NCBI GenBank assembly: GCA_027366035.1
Contig: DAHXLK010000028.1
Location: forward strand, 1-33,601
Direction: 5' to 3'
DNA length: 33,601 bases
Origin: Chlamydiota bacterium
GTDB lineage: Bacteria; Chlamydiota; Chlamydiia; Chlamydiales; SM23-39
Part shown: positions 16,290 through 24,797 of the stretch, piece by piece
Position numbering within the stretch: position 1 is the stretch's first letter
Layout of the letters: each line of letters opens with the position of its first letter
The notes under the pieces: model-generated
What the model saw: only the letters and a program-made list of their open reading frames with translations
Database searches by the model: none
Told to the model about the DNA's origin: nothing
Translations under genes and position numbers: made by a program

Positions 16290-18212
16290 TCACAACAAAG
16301 CGAGTGATGCAAGCGATTTCATCTTATTAAGCCAGTAACGATTGGTTAACTTTTCGCGGTAGAACGGATTGGAAAAAGCATCTCCATATTGTTTCAACCA
16401 TTTTTTCATATTCTCCTCGGTTACTTCATCCCAATCCTTAACAAGGATAACAGGTAATCCTTCGAAGAGGGGGTCGATTGGAGTGCTTTTCACTATAACA
16501 ATACAGCCTAAAGCTAAGTCCTCCCAGGTTCTATGGCAATCATAGCCATTACCGGGAGGGCTGATAGAAAAGGCATATTCCCCCTTTTTTTTCCATAGCT
16601 CTTCCCTCGTCGTCATTTCCTTGGAGTAGTCAATGAGGTTGGTAGCTAAAAGTTTGTGAAAAATCGAAGTCCGGTCCTCGTGAAATTCTAAGTAACGCTT
16701 GTTATTTCCATAACGCATCGAATCGATATGCTGAAAGTCGACAAATGCCCTACACTTTCTTTCACCAGTAGGTTTCAACGAAGAAAGGATCCTTTGTAGA
16801 ATCGCCTCCTGCTCTAAAACCGGCTTCATCTCGCCCCAGGAGGGTCTTGCCCCTTTTTTAAAGGCCATGGTATGAAAATCGATCCCTATAGGGATAGGGG
16901 TTACTTTACCATCGGTTCCTTTATAATCACAGTTTTGGGCGAAAATATGAAGAATTTTATCGTCTTGTATCAATTTTTTTATATCGATACTATCTGCGCA
17001 AGAAGAGGGGAAGGACTCATCCCCATCAGAGATCATCAAAATGATGGGAACCGGCAACTTGGGAAGCACTTCTTTATAAAAAGCAGGGATCAAAGAGCAC
17101 TTTGTCCATAAAATATCCCCTTTTTTTAGTCCGTCAAGAACAATAGGGAATTTAGGATCAGAAAAATATACCAACGGATTACCATCTAGCCCTCCCTGTC
17201 CGGTTGCGGCCAAACCTAAATTCCATACAAAATGGGTGAGGAGCCAGCTCTCATTTGAAGGTTTAAAAATTTCAGCAACCTGCTTTTTAAAATACCTATC
17301 ATTTGCCAAATACCACTTCCTATTTTTCCTCCCAATTTCCTTTAACTCCTCTTCTGAATAGTTCATAAGACGAAAAACGACCTCTTTAAGACTATTGCTA
17401 TCAGGTAAAAAGCAAGTGGCTAAGCGCCAGGAAAAGGTTTTTTCATAGTCGATAAGACATTTAGGATCGGTTATCATCTCGTTCATAGGAGGGCCATTTG
17501 TGGTGACTACCACCGCTTCGCAGCTCATTGCTTCCACGATATAGTGGCCAAAACCTTCGGTAACACTAGGGCAGATATGAAGGCCACATCTATTTTGCAA
17601 TTGCTTAAGCTCCGGGTAAGGATAATAGTTGTACAAAAGTTTAAGATTATCTGTTTGAGGCATATTGGAAGCCCCCGTATGTTTGATAATCGATAGATGA
17701 GGGAGCCTTTTATCCATTAACCAAGTATCGATTACCGTAGGGGTCGACTTTTGAATACTTGCGCCGACTAAATGAAGAGCTTCTTTATAGTCCTTTTTTA
17801 CGGTAGGATCTAACCGATCTCTACTTGTAAAACTCATAAAAACCGTATTTGAATTATATTCTTTAAAAATCCTTACCCCCTCTTTGGTCTTACATAGTAT
17901 CTTATCCATCTTTCGGATCCATTCACTCGGGAAAACATACCATTCCGGATTAGGTAGAAGGTAATTTTTATCTGCAAAAGCAAAATAGTAGTCATTTACC
18001 ACCTCAACAAAGAGGTTGATGTCTACTTTAGCTACAGGTTTTTGATCGCGATAATCGATACATTTTACGATATGCCCTAACTTAGTAAGTTCTTCTTGTA
18101 AGATTTCAATATCTTGACTTAATCCTACCCCGTTTTGGTAGGAAATGATGTGGATCTTTTCAGCAAATATAGGTGCTAAAAATATAAGAAAAACTATAGG
18201 GATCGATCGCAT
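16290..18212 (-). CDS. two-domain glycosyltransferase (GT4-like plus exostosin-like) with signal peptide
   Basis: 640 residues. A signal peptide (MRSIPIVFLIFLAPIFAEK) is followed by a GT-B-like domain whose donor-binding segment is SVTEGFGHYIVEAMSCEAVV (near 217-236, with the usual E-x7-E spacing). A second half (about 330-630) contains VYFSDPKFPIVL, IPIGIDFHTMAF and an exostosin-like block, SPPGNGYDCHRTWEDLALGC then PLFEGLPVILVKDWDEV. That block resembles the C-terminal nucleotide-sugar part of GT47 enzymes. GT-B enzymes using cytosolic donors do not normally carry signal peptides. With the convergent GT2 gene this makes a pair of exported transferases. The start is supported by GAGGAGG just upstream. 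The substrate is unknown. Confidence 0.78.
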   Translation of the reverse strand: MRSIPIVFLIFLAPIFAEKIHIISYQNGVGLSQDIEILQEELTKLGHIVKCIDYRDQKPVAKVDINLFVEVVNDYYFAFADKNYLLPNPEWYVFPSEWIRKMDKILCKTKEGVRIFKEYNSNTVFMSFTSRDRLDPTVKKDYKEALHLVGASIQKSTPTVIDTWLMDKRLPHLSIIKHTGASNMPQTDNLKLLYNYYPYPELKQLQNRCGLHICPSVTEGFGHYIVEAMSCEAVVVTTNGPPMNEMITDPKCLIDYEKTFSWRLATCFLPDSNSLKEVVFRLMNYSEEELKEIGRKNRKWYLANDRYFKKQVAEIFKPSNESWLLTHFVWNLGLAATGQGGLDGNPLVYFSDPKFPIVLDGLKKGDILWTKCSLIPAFYKEVLPKLPVPIILMISDGDESFPSSCADSIDIKKLIQDDKILHIFAQNCDYKGTDGKVTPIPIGIDFHTMAFKKGARPSWGEMKPVLEQEAILQRILSSLKPTGERKCRAFVDFQHIDSMRYGNNKRYLEFHEDRTSIFHKLLATNLIDYSKEMTTREELWKKKGEYAFSISPPGNGYDCHRTWEDLALGCIVIVKSTPIDPLFEGLPVILVKDWDEVTEENMKKWLKQYGDAFSNPFYREKLTNRYWLNKMKSLASLALL

Positions 18213-18229
18213 GATTTTTTAACCTCCTC

Positions 18230-18487
18230 TATACGGTAATTGACCTAGTAAATTTGTTGTTATTGAATCTTGAAGCAACTAGGTAGGGATGGGAAAATCG
18301 GTAATAAATATCGTAGCAGTAAGGGGAACTTAGCCTTTCAGGGAATGACTTGAAAGAATAGCGTTTATACCGATTACAAGGAGTCAAAAAGATACCACCA
18401 GGGATATTTTTTACACTTTGCTATCCATTCGCCACGGATAAAGAACTCGGCCAATTTATAGCGGATCTTTGAAACAGCCATATACAT
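18230..18487 (-). pseudogene. decayed duplicate of the hemA 5' region
   Basis: The minus strand from ATG 18487 parallels hemA from its start for about 250 bases. Shared blocks include GCTATAAAT followed by GGCCGA, AATGGATAGCA, CTTGTAA followed by CGGT, CTATTCTT, TCCCTGAAA and TAGTTGCTTCA. The conceptual protein starts MYMAVSKIRYK then IRGEWIAKCKKYP, against MHIAVSGISYK and IREKWIAQYKNIP in HemA. In-frame stops and small indels break it. Similarity continues upstream (CTCAAAAAGTATA at 18499-18511), so the promoter was copied too. This accounts for most of the gap between the glycosyltransferase gene and the next ORF; the last 80 bases before 18593 hold only a possible promoter. Confidence 0.75.
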
Positions 18488-18592
18488 CATCAATCAGTAT
18501 ACTTTTTGAGGCCGAAAATACGAAAGGTTTTTAACAGCCAAAAAAATAATCCTTGCTCGCAAACGAAAAACTTTTTATACATTTAAACTCAT

Positions 18593-18907
18593 ATGAAGTT
18601 GCTCTTGCTTTTACTATCAGCGGTCTTTTTTCTTTTATCTCCACGAAACAGCAAAAAATGGATGTGCATGACCTATGAAGAATATAAGAAACAGGAAAAA
18701 GAGGCGCAAGTACAAAGGAATAGAAGATTAGCAGAGGTGACAAAAGAAAGATGGAAAAGAGATAGAGAAGAAGAAGAAAAAGACAAAATTGCCCGTCAAA
18801 ATAACCCGGACTACGAAGTAATTGACGTCACCCCTCCTAGGCATCGAGCCATTCCTTTTGAACAACAACAGGAAATAGAGGAAGAAGAAGATGATGATGA
18901 TATCTAA
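18593..18907 (+). CDS. small exported charged coiled-coil protein, unknown
   Basis: 104 residues. A hydrophobic signal (KLLLLLLSAVFFLLS) is followed by a highly charged helical stretch (YEEYKKQEKEAQVQRNRRLA and ERWKRDREEEEKDKI, coiled-coil-like). It ends in an acidic tail, EIEEEEDDDDI. No enzyme motif is visible and I do not recognise a family. A plausible promoter (TTGCTC ... TATACAT, about 18552-18583) lies upstream and a hairpin follows the stop. It may be envelope-associated or a secreted effector; neither can be shown from sequence. Confidence 0.6.
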   Translation: MKLLLLLLSAVFFLLSPRNSKKWMCMTYEEYKKQEKEAQVQRNRRLAEVTKERWKRDREEEEKDKIARQNNPDYEVIDVTPPRHRAIPFEQQQEIEEEEDDDDI

Positions 18908-18947
18908 TGTCTTAGACACTGCTTCGTCTGACAAATTTTACCTATCT

Positions 18948-18966
18948 GACAGTTGCAATAACTGTC
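18948..18966. terminator. hairpin downstream of the small exported gene
   Basis: GACAGTT and AACTGTC form a 7-bp stem with a 5-base loop, followed by GGTTCTTTCC. The U-run is weak, so termination efficiency is uncertain. Confidence 0.4.
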
Positions 18967-19048
18967 GGTTCTTTCCTATATTAAAGAAATAAAAATCGAT
19001 CGCTTTAAAGGGCTCCTTTCCACTATCTTTAGTAGAGGATATTAAGTA

Positions 19049-20293
19049 ATGATCAGCCTCCTTCGAAGACTTTTTATAGACAACTGGCAGAGAAAACTCT
19101 TTTCTTTTATTTTGGCAATGCTTGTTTGGATTTTAGTTCACCATTCTATGCTCCATCAGAAAACTTTATCCAATATACCTGTAAGAATTATCAACCTCCC
19201 CCCTGGTAAAACTGTGGAAGGGCTGCAAGATAACGCTATTTTAAATAAGAAAATTACCCTTAGCCTCTATGGAAATAAAAATACCTTAGAAGATCTATCT
19301 CCAAATGACCTAGAGGTTGTTATCGATGCCTGTGGCAAAAAAGATTCATGGGTGGCAACGATCGAGAAAAAAACTCTGGTTAGCTTAAGACCGGACATAG
19401 ATATCTATCAAAATATATCCAGGGTATCCTATCAGAATCTGATTGTTAAAATGTCTAATCTTATCACAGAGAAAATCCCGATTATCGTCACCAATCCCAC
19501 CGGGGAAGCGCCGAAGGGATATCAATATTTGGATATTTGGCCACACGAACTTTATCTCACTGTTACCGGTCCTGAAGATATGGTCAAAAATTTAAAAATC
19601 AAAAAACTTGCCATGACCTTTAGCTTACAAGAAATCATTAAAGATGAACTTAACCTCTTAACTTCTGAGTATTCTGATGGTTTAAAAGAAGTTACTTACT
19701 TAGTTCCTGATGGGTGGAAAAAGATTTCTATTCCCTCTCTTTCTGAAAATCCAATAACTATTGATGACCCTGCAGCAGCAAAACTTAGAATCGACTTTAT
19801 TAAAACCCAGCTTATCTCTATACCCTCTTCTATCCCTATTACAGTATTTTATCCTTTGCAATATACCGATATGATCAACCCTAAGACTTACCCTCTGGTT
19901 ACTAATGCATTCGTTAAAAATTTTCATGGGATTAAACAACTATCCCTCCCCTTTTTTGCCAAAGGGGTCTCTAGTCAGTTTATAGAAGTGATAGCCGATA
20001 GAATACAGATAGTAATTATCCCTTCGATCGGTAATGAGCAATCATTTTCCTGTTGGCATGTCGAGTTTATTCATCCGAAGGAATTGGAAGATCGCTATGT
20101 GTCGAAACTTTTATGCAATATCAAAGAAGAAAATGGTTTACAAACTAACCAACAAGAAGAATTTTATAGAAATCGTTTTCGAAATTATATGAACTCTTTC
20201 CGATTGTATAATGAAAATGGGAAAAAGCTATCTTTAAACATCGAGCTTAGAGCTAATGGTATCGAAATTATCCCTAAAAAATACGAACAATAA
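19049..20293 (+). CDS. YbbR-domain membrane-anchored protein (CdaR-like)
   Basis: 414 residues. The N-terminal helix (about 13-33, LFSFILAMLVWILVHHSML) is preceded by the signature DNWQRKLFSF, and several YbbR beta-domains follow (IPVRIINLPPGKTVEG; KIPIIVTNPTGEAPKGYQYL; LYLTVTGPEDMV). In other bacteria YbbR/CdaR binds and regulates the membrane diadenylate cyclase CdaA/DacA, and the genes are adjacent. In Chlamydia trachomatis, as I recall it, the ybbR-ybbP(dacA) pair lies beside cydAB. Here no cyclase gene adjoins it and cydAB is about 16 kb away, which points to rearrangement. Confidence 0.85.
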   Translation: MISLLRRLFIDNWQRKLFSFILAMLVWILVHHSMLHQKTLSNIPVRIINLPPGKTVEGLQDNAILNKKITLSLYGNKNTLEDLSPNDLEVVIDACGKKDSWVATIEKKTLVSLRPDIDIYQNISRVSYQNLIVKMSNLITEKIPIIVTNPTGEAPKGYQYLDIWPHELYLTVTGPEDMVKNLKIKKLAMTFSLQEIIKDELNLLTSEYSDGLKEVTYLVPDGWKKISIPSLSENPITIDDPAAAKLRIDFIKTQLISIPSSIPITVFYPLQYTDMINPKTYPLVTNAFVKNFHGIKQLSLPFFAKGVSSQFIEVIADRIQIVIIPSIGNEQSFSCWHVEFIHPKELEDRYVSKLLCNIKEENGLQTNQQEEFYRNRFRNYMNSFRLYNENGKKLSLNIELRANGIEIIPKKYEQ

Positions 20294-20388
20294 TAAGCTC
20301 ATGAGGCATTAGATTTCTTTCGAAACTCGCTTTGCTTGATAAAATTAGCAATTTTTGTACAGCTTTGCAGCAAAATTTTGAGAGCATG

Positions 20389-20539
20389 GGACTGTTGAAA
20401 TCTTTAGCTTTGCCGTTAAAATTTGAGCCTTGCAAAATCGGTTTGATTTTTTTGAAAGTGATATATCGTACTAAGGTATAGTCACTTTTAAAAAGATCAA
20501 ATCCGGGGAAGCAAGGCTCAAATTTTAACGGCAAAGCTA
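20389..20539. repeat. foldback element, copy 7 (arm B outer sequence on both sides)
   Basis: The left end is GGACTGTTGAAATCTT. 20405-20433 and 20511-20539 are a perfect 29-bp inverted repeat of arm B type (AGCTTTGCCGTTAAAATTTG inside). The inner right side is still arm A (AAAAAGATCAAATCCGGGGA), so the right arm is a chimera. The right terminal repeat is missing. It lies between the convergent ybbR and PP2C genes. Confidence 0.85.
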
Positions 20540-20558
20540 TGGGGTTATGCGAATGGCC

Positions 20559-21251
20559 TCATCTTATCTGCAGCATTAAGACGGTGATATTGTCGTAGCT
20601 CCCTTTGGTGAGGGCGGCCCGGATAAACTGTTTTACAGTCTTTTTGAGAGGGAGGGACTTTGCTAGAATTTCTTCCATCTCTTGCATAGTGACGAAGTTG
20701 GTAAGGCCATCGGTACACATAAAAAAAATATCCCCTTTTTCCACCGTCGCAGAAGCAATTTCAGGTTCTACTTTTGGCGAGGTGCCGATAGCTCGGGTAA
20801 TCACTATCTTCTGCGGAGTGGAGGTGAAAAGGGCATGATCCTCAGTTAACTGCTTTAACTCATTTTTTCGATACCGATAAATCCGACTATCCCCAACATG
20901 AGCATAGATCACATCATCAGGATATAACTGCAAACAGCAAAGAGTAGTCCCCATCCCTTGAAGATGGCTATTTTCTTGCCCCATCTGAAATACTTTTGCA
21001 TTAACATCATGAATTGCCTCTTGCAAAATCTCTAAAAATTCTTTGCTGTTCTGAATGGGAATTCTCTGAATAGCTTGACTTAATTTCTCTATCGTTTCTT
21101 TAGAGGCAACCTCTCCGGCATTATGCCCACCCATCCCATCAGCAATAGCAAAAAAAGAATGCTTGCGTAAGGCTAAATAAGCATCTTCATTGTTTGGCCT
21201 TACAGGGCCAATTTCTGAAAGGATGCAAAGCTTTACCTTAGACCTCTTCAT
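20559..21251 (-). CDS. PP2C-family (Stp-type) protein serine/threonine phosphatase
   Basis: A 230-residue single-domain PPM/PP2C phosphatase that would reverse Ser/Thr kinase (Pkn) signalling in the cytoplasm. Metal-binding motifs: RPNNEDAY (Asp23), FAIADGMGGHNAGEVAS (Asp38, Gly39), MGTTLCCLQL, YAHVGDSRIYRYR, MCTDGLTNF (Asp near 183) and SYDNITVLML (Asp near 218). All expected aspartates are present, so it should be active. The start overlaps the CPBP gene by ATGA, so the two are coupled. Confidence 0.93.
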   Translation of the reverse strand: MKRSKVKLCILSEIGPVRPNNEDAYLALRKHSFFAIADGMGGHNAGEVASKETIEKLSQAIQRIPIQNSKEFLEILQEAIHDVNAKVFQMGQENSHLQGMGTTLCCLQLYPDDVIYAHVGDSRIYRYRKNELKQLTEDHALFTSTPQKIVITRAIGTSPKVEPEIASATVEKGDIFFMCTDGLTNFVTMQEMEEILAKSLPLKKTVKQFIRAALTKGSYDNITVLMLQIR

Positions 21252-22069
21252 GTACTTACCTTAAAGATCAATAAATTTATAAGACTGATAAAGTTGAAGG
21301 TAGCATGCAGGGAAATGGAAGCAAAAAGAGACCGCTGCCGTTCATAAATAAAACCTAAAAAAAAAGAGAGGAAAAATAAGGAAGTGATAATAGGAATATT
21401 TCCCATCCCTTGTATGAAGGAAAAATGAAACAAAGCAAAACAAATAGAAGTGATGCCGATGGCATAAAGTCTCCCCATCCACCTTTTTAACCAGTTTTGT
21501 AAAAGTCCTCGAAACATAAACTCTTCAAGTAAAGGGGCTAAGAATATGATCGAGAAAAATGCAAGGGTCCCATACAAAGGAGAGGTTAAGGCCATCTTAA
21601 AATACTCAACCGCTATCTGGTCAGGGAGCTCTTCGAAATGGAAGGGTCCTAACAGAATCCCTTCAATAAAACTGCTAATAAATACGACAAAGGGATAGGC
21701 GATAACCCATGTGATCATACCAAGAAATAGATCGAAAAAAATAGAAGAGGAGGAGTTTTTGAAGATCCCTTGCATAAGGGACCATTTGTGGAAGAAAAAA
21801 AGGATAAACAGGAAGATGAGAAATATTTGGGTTAAAAAATTAGACCAAGCAAGATAACCAATGGTAGGTAAGTGGACAAGAGATCCAAAGACAAGTGGGA
21901 TCAAAAAGTAGAGGATTAGGTAGCCCAACAAAGCTCCAAAAAAAAGGAAAGAGGGTATCCGCGGCTGTTTCGATGGTGCTTCCCATGTGAAGTAGCGCTT
22001 TTTATAGGCGATCCACAAAATAAAAAGGCTAAGGATACCTACAAAGAGGGGGATTTGCACATCGATCAC
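21248..22069 (-). CDS. CPBP-family intramembrane metalloprotease-like protein (CAAX/Abi)
   Basis: A 273-residue multi-pass membrane protein. Catalytic motifs are complete: EEFMFRG near residue 186 (EExxxR), ALFHFSFIQG (FxxxH) and SLHATFNFIS (HxxxN), each in a predicted helix. Bacterial CPBP proteins include Abi-type immunity proteins, membrane-protein scaffolds and proteases; the substrate is unknown. The start is probably GTG at 22069, six bases after the lipoprotein stop. It belongs to the run lipoprotein-CPBP-PP2C. Confidence 0.85.
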   Translation of the reverse strand: MIDVQIPLFVGILSLFILWIAYKKRYFTWEAPSKQPRIPSFLFFGALLGYLILYFLIPLVFGSLVHLPTIGYLAWSNFLTQIFLIFLFILFFFHKWSLMQGIFKNSSSSIFFDLFLGMITWVIAYPFVVFISSFIEGILLGPFHFEELPDQIAVEYFKMALTSPLYGTLAFFSIIFLAPLLEEFMFRGLLQNWLKRWMGRLYAIGITSICFALFHFSFIQGMGNIPIITSLFFLSFFLGFIYERQRSLFASISLHATFNFISLINLLIFKVST

Positions 22070-22075
22070 AATGCT

Positions 22076-22714
22076 TTACCCGTGCCACCTGCTTTTTGCA
22101 AGGAGGACATAATCGGTGGCTCTATCGGCAATGGTTTTGATGATTGCCACATGGGCCATAGCAATGGGTGAAAGAGTATATTCCTCTGTACCCCAAGGTG
22201 TTTTTCTGTAATCAAAAGGAAGGGCCGCTTTGCTAATATAATATTTTTCTCTAATGAGCTCTTGCAACACAAGTTTGGGTTCTTTACCACGCAGATCGAT
22301 AATACGGATCCTTACACCAATAAAAAGATTGGCACAAGGGTCGTTAGCTATTTTTAAAGGGACTATGTCATGCTCTACAAGTTCTAGGAAGAGGACGAAT
22401 TCATTAGAAGCAAAACTCTTTTTTATCCAGCTAAGATCATTGCCAAAAGGATTTTCTGTTCCGGCTAGTAAAAAAGAGGGAGATGGCTGCGAGAGAAAAA
22501 TATCCCCTTTGGTAGCAAAACGATCTATTAAAAGTTGCTCTAGTTCTTCCGGCAAACTCCACGTTATCTCAAAAGAGCTGGTGTCGATAATAGGTGCGAT
22601 AGCAACGGCAGGTTTTACTATCCCATTGTCATGATACTTAGTAATGGCAGCCTTATCTTGACTTTTCGTACAAGACAGGACTAATAAGCATACAAGAGCC
22701 GCAGCTAGTCTCAT
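22076..22714 (-). CDS. outer-envelope lipoprotein of unknown function
   Basis: 212 residues from ATG 22714, which has a strong GGAGG six bases upstream; an upstream TTG is less likely. The N-terminus MRLAAALVCLLVLSCTKS is a lipoprotein signal with lipobox LVLS-C. The mature part has mixed alpha/beta content (VAIAPIIDTSSFEITWSLPE; LFIGVRIRIIDLRGKEPKLV). It resembles chlamydial conserved lipoproteins that look like the LPS-assembly or CsgG-type periplasmic fold, but I cannot name a family. Confidence 0.75.
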   Translation of the reverse strand: MRLAAALVCLLVLSCTKSQDKAAITKYHDNGIVKPAVAIAPIIDTSSFEITWSLPEELEQLLIDRFATKGDIFLSQPSPSFLLAGTENPFGNDLSWIKKSFASNEFVLFLELVEHDIVPLKIANDPCANLFIGVRIRIIDLRGKEPKLVLQELIREKYYISKAALPFDYRKTPWGTEEYTLSPIAMAHVAIIKTIADRATDYVLLAKSRWHG

Positions 22715-22730
22715 GAAATCCTCCAAAGGT

Positions 22731-22765
22731 ATTATAAGATGTATTCTAAAAGAATAGAACTATTC
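22731..22765 (-). promoter_or_regulatory. promoter with operator-like palindrome before the lipoprotein gene
   Basis: A perfect TATAAT (-10) lies at 22731-22736 on the minus strand, 17 bases before the start codon. A 14-bp palindrome GAATAGAACTATTC (22752-22765) covers the -35 position (TTCTAT, weak). A repressor or activator site there would explain the weak -35. It abuts the glgX stop codon. Confidence 0.45.
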
Positions 22766-24772
22766 TCACAACGCTTTTGCAAGTATGGCACAATAAGGAG
22801 AAAGGGTAAGGGTGGTCTCCAAAGGAGGTTCCGTTTTCGGATCAGCTAAAAAATCATCAGGAGGCGGCATGAATGTAGCTAGGATATAGTACCACTTCTT
22901 TCCCACAGGAGGCTGCGGCAGGTGGATTTCAATACTTTGAGCCTTGCTGTTAAAAGCTATATAGAGATCTTCGTTGTTAGGAGCCCTAATAGTAAAGGCA
23001 AGGAGCCTCTTTTCCCTTCTCCAGTGCGGATGGGCGGGAACTATCCCATGCCAAGTAATATTAGGATCTTTTACAAAATGTGTCTGTCGTAAAAACGGGT
23101 GATTTTTGCGAAACTGGATCATCTTTTGAAAAAACCGGAAAAGCCCTGGATTGTTTTCGATTTGATCCCATAAAAACCAGTTGACTTCACTATCTTGGCA
23201 CCAGGCATTATTATTTCCTTTACGTGTGTGGGCATACTCATCTCCCATAAGCATCATCGGGACCCCTTGCGCGAGGAAAAGAGAAAGGATAAAGTTCCTC
23301 ATCTGCTTCTTTCGTAGTGAAAGGATATCGGGATTCTTGCTAGGCCCTTCATGCCCGCAATTCCAGTTTTCATTGTTGTTCGCCCCATCACGGTTGTTTT
23401 CAGCATTTTCCGTATTGTGCTTCCTCTGATAGGAGACTAGGTCATAAAGAGTATACCCATCATGCGCAGTGATAAAGTTGATGCTACACTGAGGCCTACC
23501 GTATCTGCCATATAGATTTTCCGAGCCGCAAAGGGCAGTAGCAAAGGCGGAGGCTTGCCCATCAGTCCCTTTGATAAACCGCCTTACTGCATCGCGAAAC
23601 TGGTCGTTCCATTCGCTCCATTGGCCCCAAGAAGGAAAATGGCCAACCTGATACAGCCCCCCCGGATCCCAAGGTTCGGAGATCAGTTTTACTTTTTCGA
23701 AAGTTGGATCGGAGCTGATCGCTTTAATCAAAGGGGGGTCTGCCATGGTCCCCCCCTTGCTATCCCTTGTTAAAATAGAGGCAAGATCAAATCGGAACCC
23801 ATCGACCCCCATTGTATCGGTCCAATATCGAAGGCTATCTAATATCAGCTGCATCGCTGCGGGATGATTGCAGTTGAAAGTGTTCCCGCAGCCGGTATAG
23901 TTATAGTATTGTCCCGAGGGATCCCACATGTAATAGACGATATTATCGATCCCCTTAAAGCTGACGCACTCGCTCCGATATTCTCCCTCTACCGTATGGT
24001 TATAGACGACGTCGAGTATTATTTCGATCCCATTGCGATGGAGTTCCTTTACCATGGTTCGAAACTGGTCGCGCACCGAAGAGGGGTCGTTTTCGGAAGC
24101 AAACCGATTCATAGGACAAAAAAAGTTTAAAGTAGAATAGCCCCAGTAGTTATAAAGAGGTTTGTTAGTAACCGGATTGGTGTCCTTTTTGGTCGTTTCA
24201 TCAAATTCGAATATCGGCATTAGTTCTACTGCGTTAACTCCCAACTCTTTTAAGTAAGGGATTTTTTCTATCACGCCAAGATAGGTTCCTGGATGCTTTA
24301 CCTTACTCGATGGATGGATGGTAAAGCCCCTCACATGCATTTCATAAATGATAAGATCTTGCAAAGGGATATTTGGCCTTGGGATATTTTCCCAAGGAAA
24401 CGGGAGATCATCGACAACTTTGCATAACCAAGGAGTTCCCTTTTTTCCTCCCCACTCTTTAGAAGAGAGAATTTCTTTGCCATAAGGGTCCGATACTAGG
24501 ATCTCTTTATTGAAAAAATGGCCGGCTTTTTTATCATCGGGCCCATCGAACCTGTAGGCGTAGGCCAAATTTTTATCCCATCCTTCAATAGCGATATGCC
24601 ATACCTTATCGGTTTTATTCATGGAAATCTCTTCAAGAAGTGTTTTCTTCTTAGGATGAAATACACACAGCGAAGCCCTAGTTGCATGTTCGGAAAAGAT
24701 AGCAAAATTTGTTAGATTTCCTTGAGGAGTTGCCCCCAAAGTGGCTGGAGATCCGGGCTGCGTCTTTGGCAT
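22766..24772 (-). CDS. glgX: glycogen debranching enzyme, isoamylase type (GH13)
   Basis: 668 residues. An N-terminal CBM48 domain (LGATPQGNLTNFAIFSEHAT; YAYRFDGPDD) precedes the GH13 barrel: DVVYNHTVEG (region I), DGFRFDLASI with nucleophile Asp near 328, SEPWDPGG with acid/base Glu near 365 and TAHDGYTLYDLV near 436. It cleaves alpha-1,6 branches of glycogen/limit dextrin. Chlamydial glycogen enzymes, including GlgX, are reported to carry type III secretion signals and act in the inclusion lumen. That is notable because the three genes just upstream, 25 bases away on the same strand, look like secretion components. Confidence 0.95.
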   Translation of the reverse strand: MPKTQPGSPATLGATPQGNLTNFAIFSEHATRASLCVFHPKKKTLLEEISMNKTDKVWHIAIEGWDKNLAYAYRFDGPDDKKAGHFFNKEILVSDPYGKEILSSKEWGGKKGTPWLCKVVDDLPFPWENIPRPNIPLQDLIIYEMHVRGFTIHPSSKVKHPGTYLGVIEKIPYLKELGVNAVELMPIFEFDETTKKDTNPVTNKPLYNYWGYSTLNFFCPMNRFASENDPSSVRDQFRTMVKELHRNGIEIILDVVYNHTVEGEYRSECVSFKGIDNIVYYMWDPSGQYYNYTGCGNTFNCNHPAAMQLILDSLRYWTDTMGVDGFRFDLASILTRDSKGGTMADPPLIKAISSDPTFEKVKLISEPWDPGGLYQVGHFPSWGQWSEWNDQFRDAVRRFIKGTDGQASAFATALCGSENLYGRYGRPQCSINFITAHDGYTLYDLVSYQRKHNTENAENNRDGANNNENWNCGHEGPSKNPDILSLRKKQMRNFILSLFLAQGVPMMLMGDEYAHTRKGNNNAWCQDSEVNWFLWDQIENNPGLFRFFQKMIQFRKNHPFLRQTHFVKDPNITWHGIVPAHPHWRREKRLLAFTIRAPNNEDLYIAFNSKAQSIEIHLPQPPVGKKWYYILATFMPPPDDFLADPKTEPPLETTLTLSPYCAILAKAL

Positions 24773-24797
24773 AGCTATAAACTATGCTATACAATAA

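Noticed and set aside
18230-18592. Regulatory non-coding RNA in the gap before the small exported gene
   Set aside because: The sequence is explained better by its alignment to hemA. Only the last 80 bases remain unexplained and look like a promoter.
22254-22634. 126-codon plus-strand ORF opposite the lipoprotein gene
   Set aside because: Antisense shadow. The lipoprotein frame has a lipobox, a strong ribosome binding site and a promoter.
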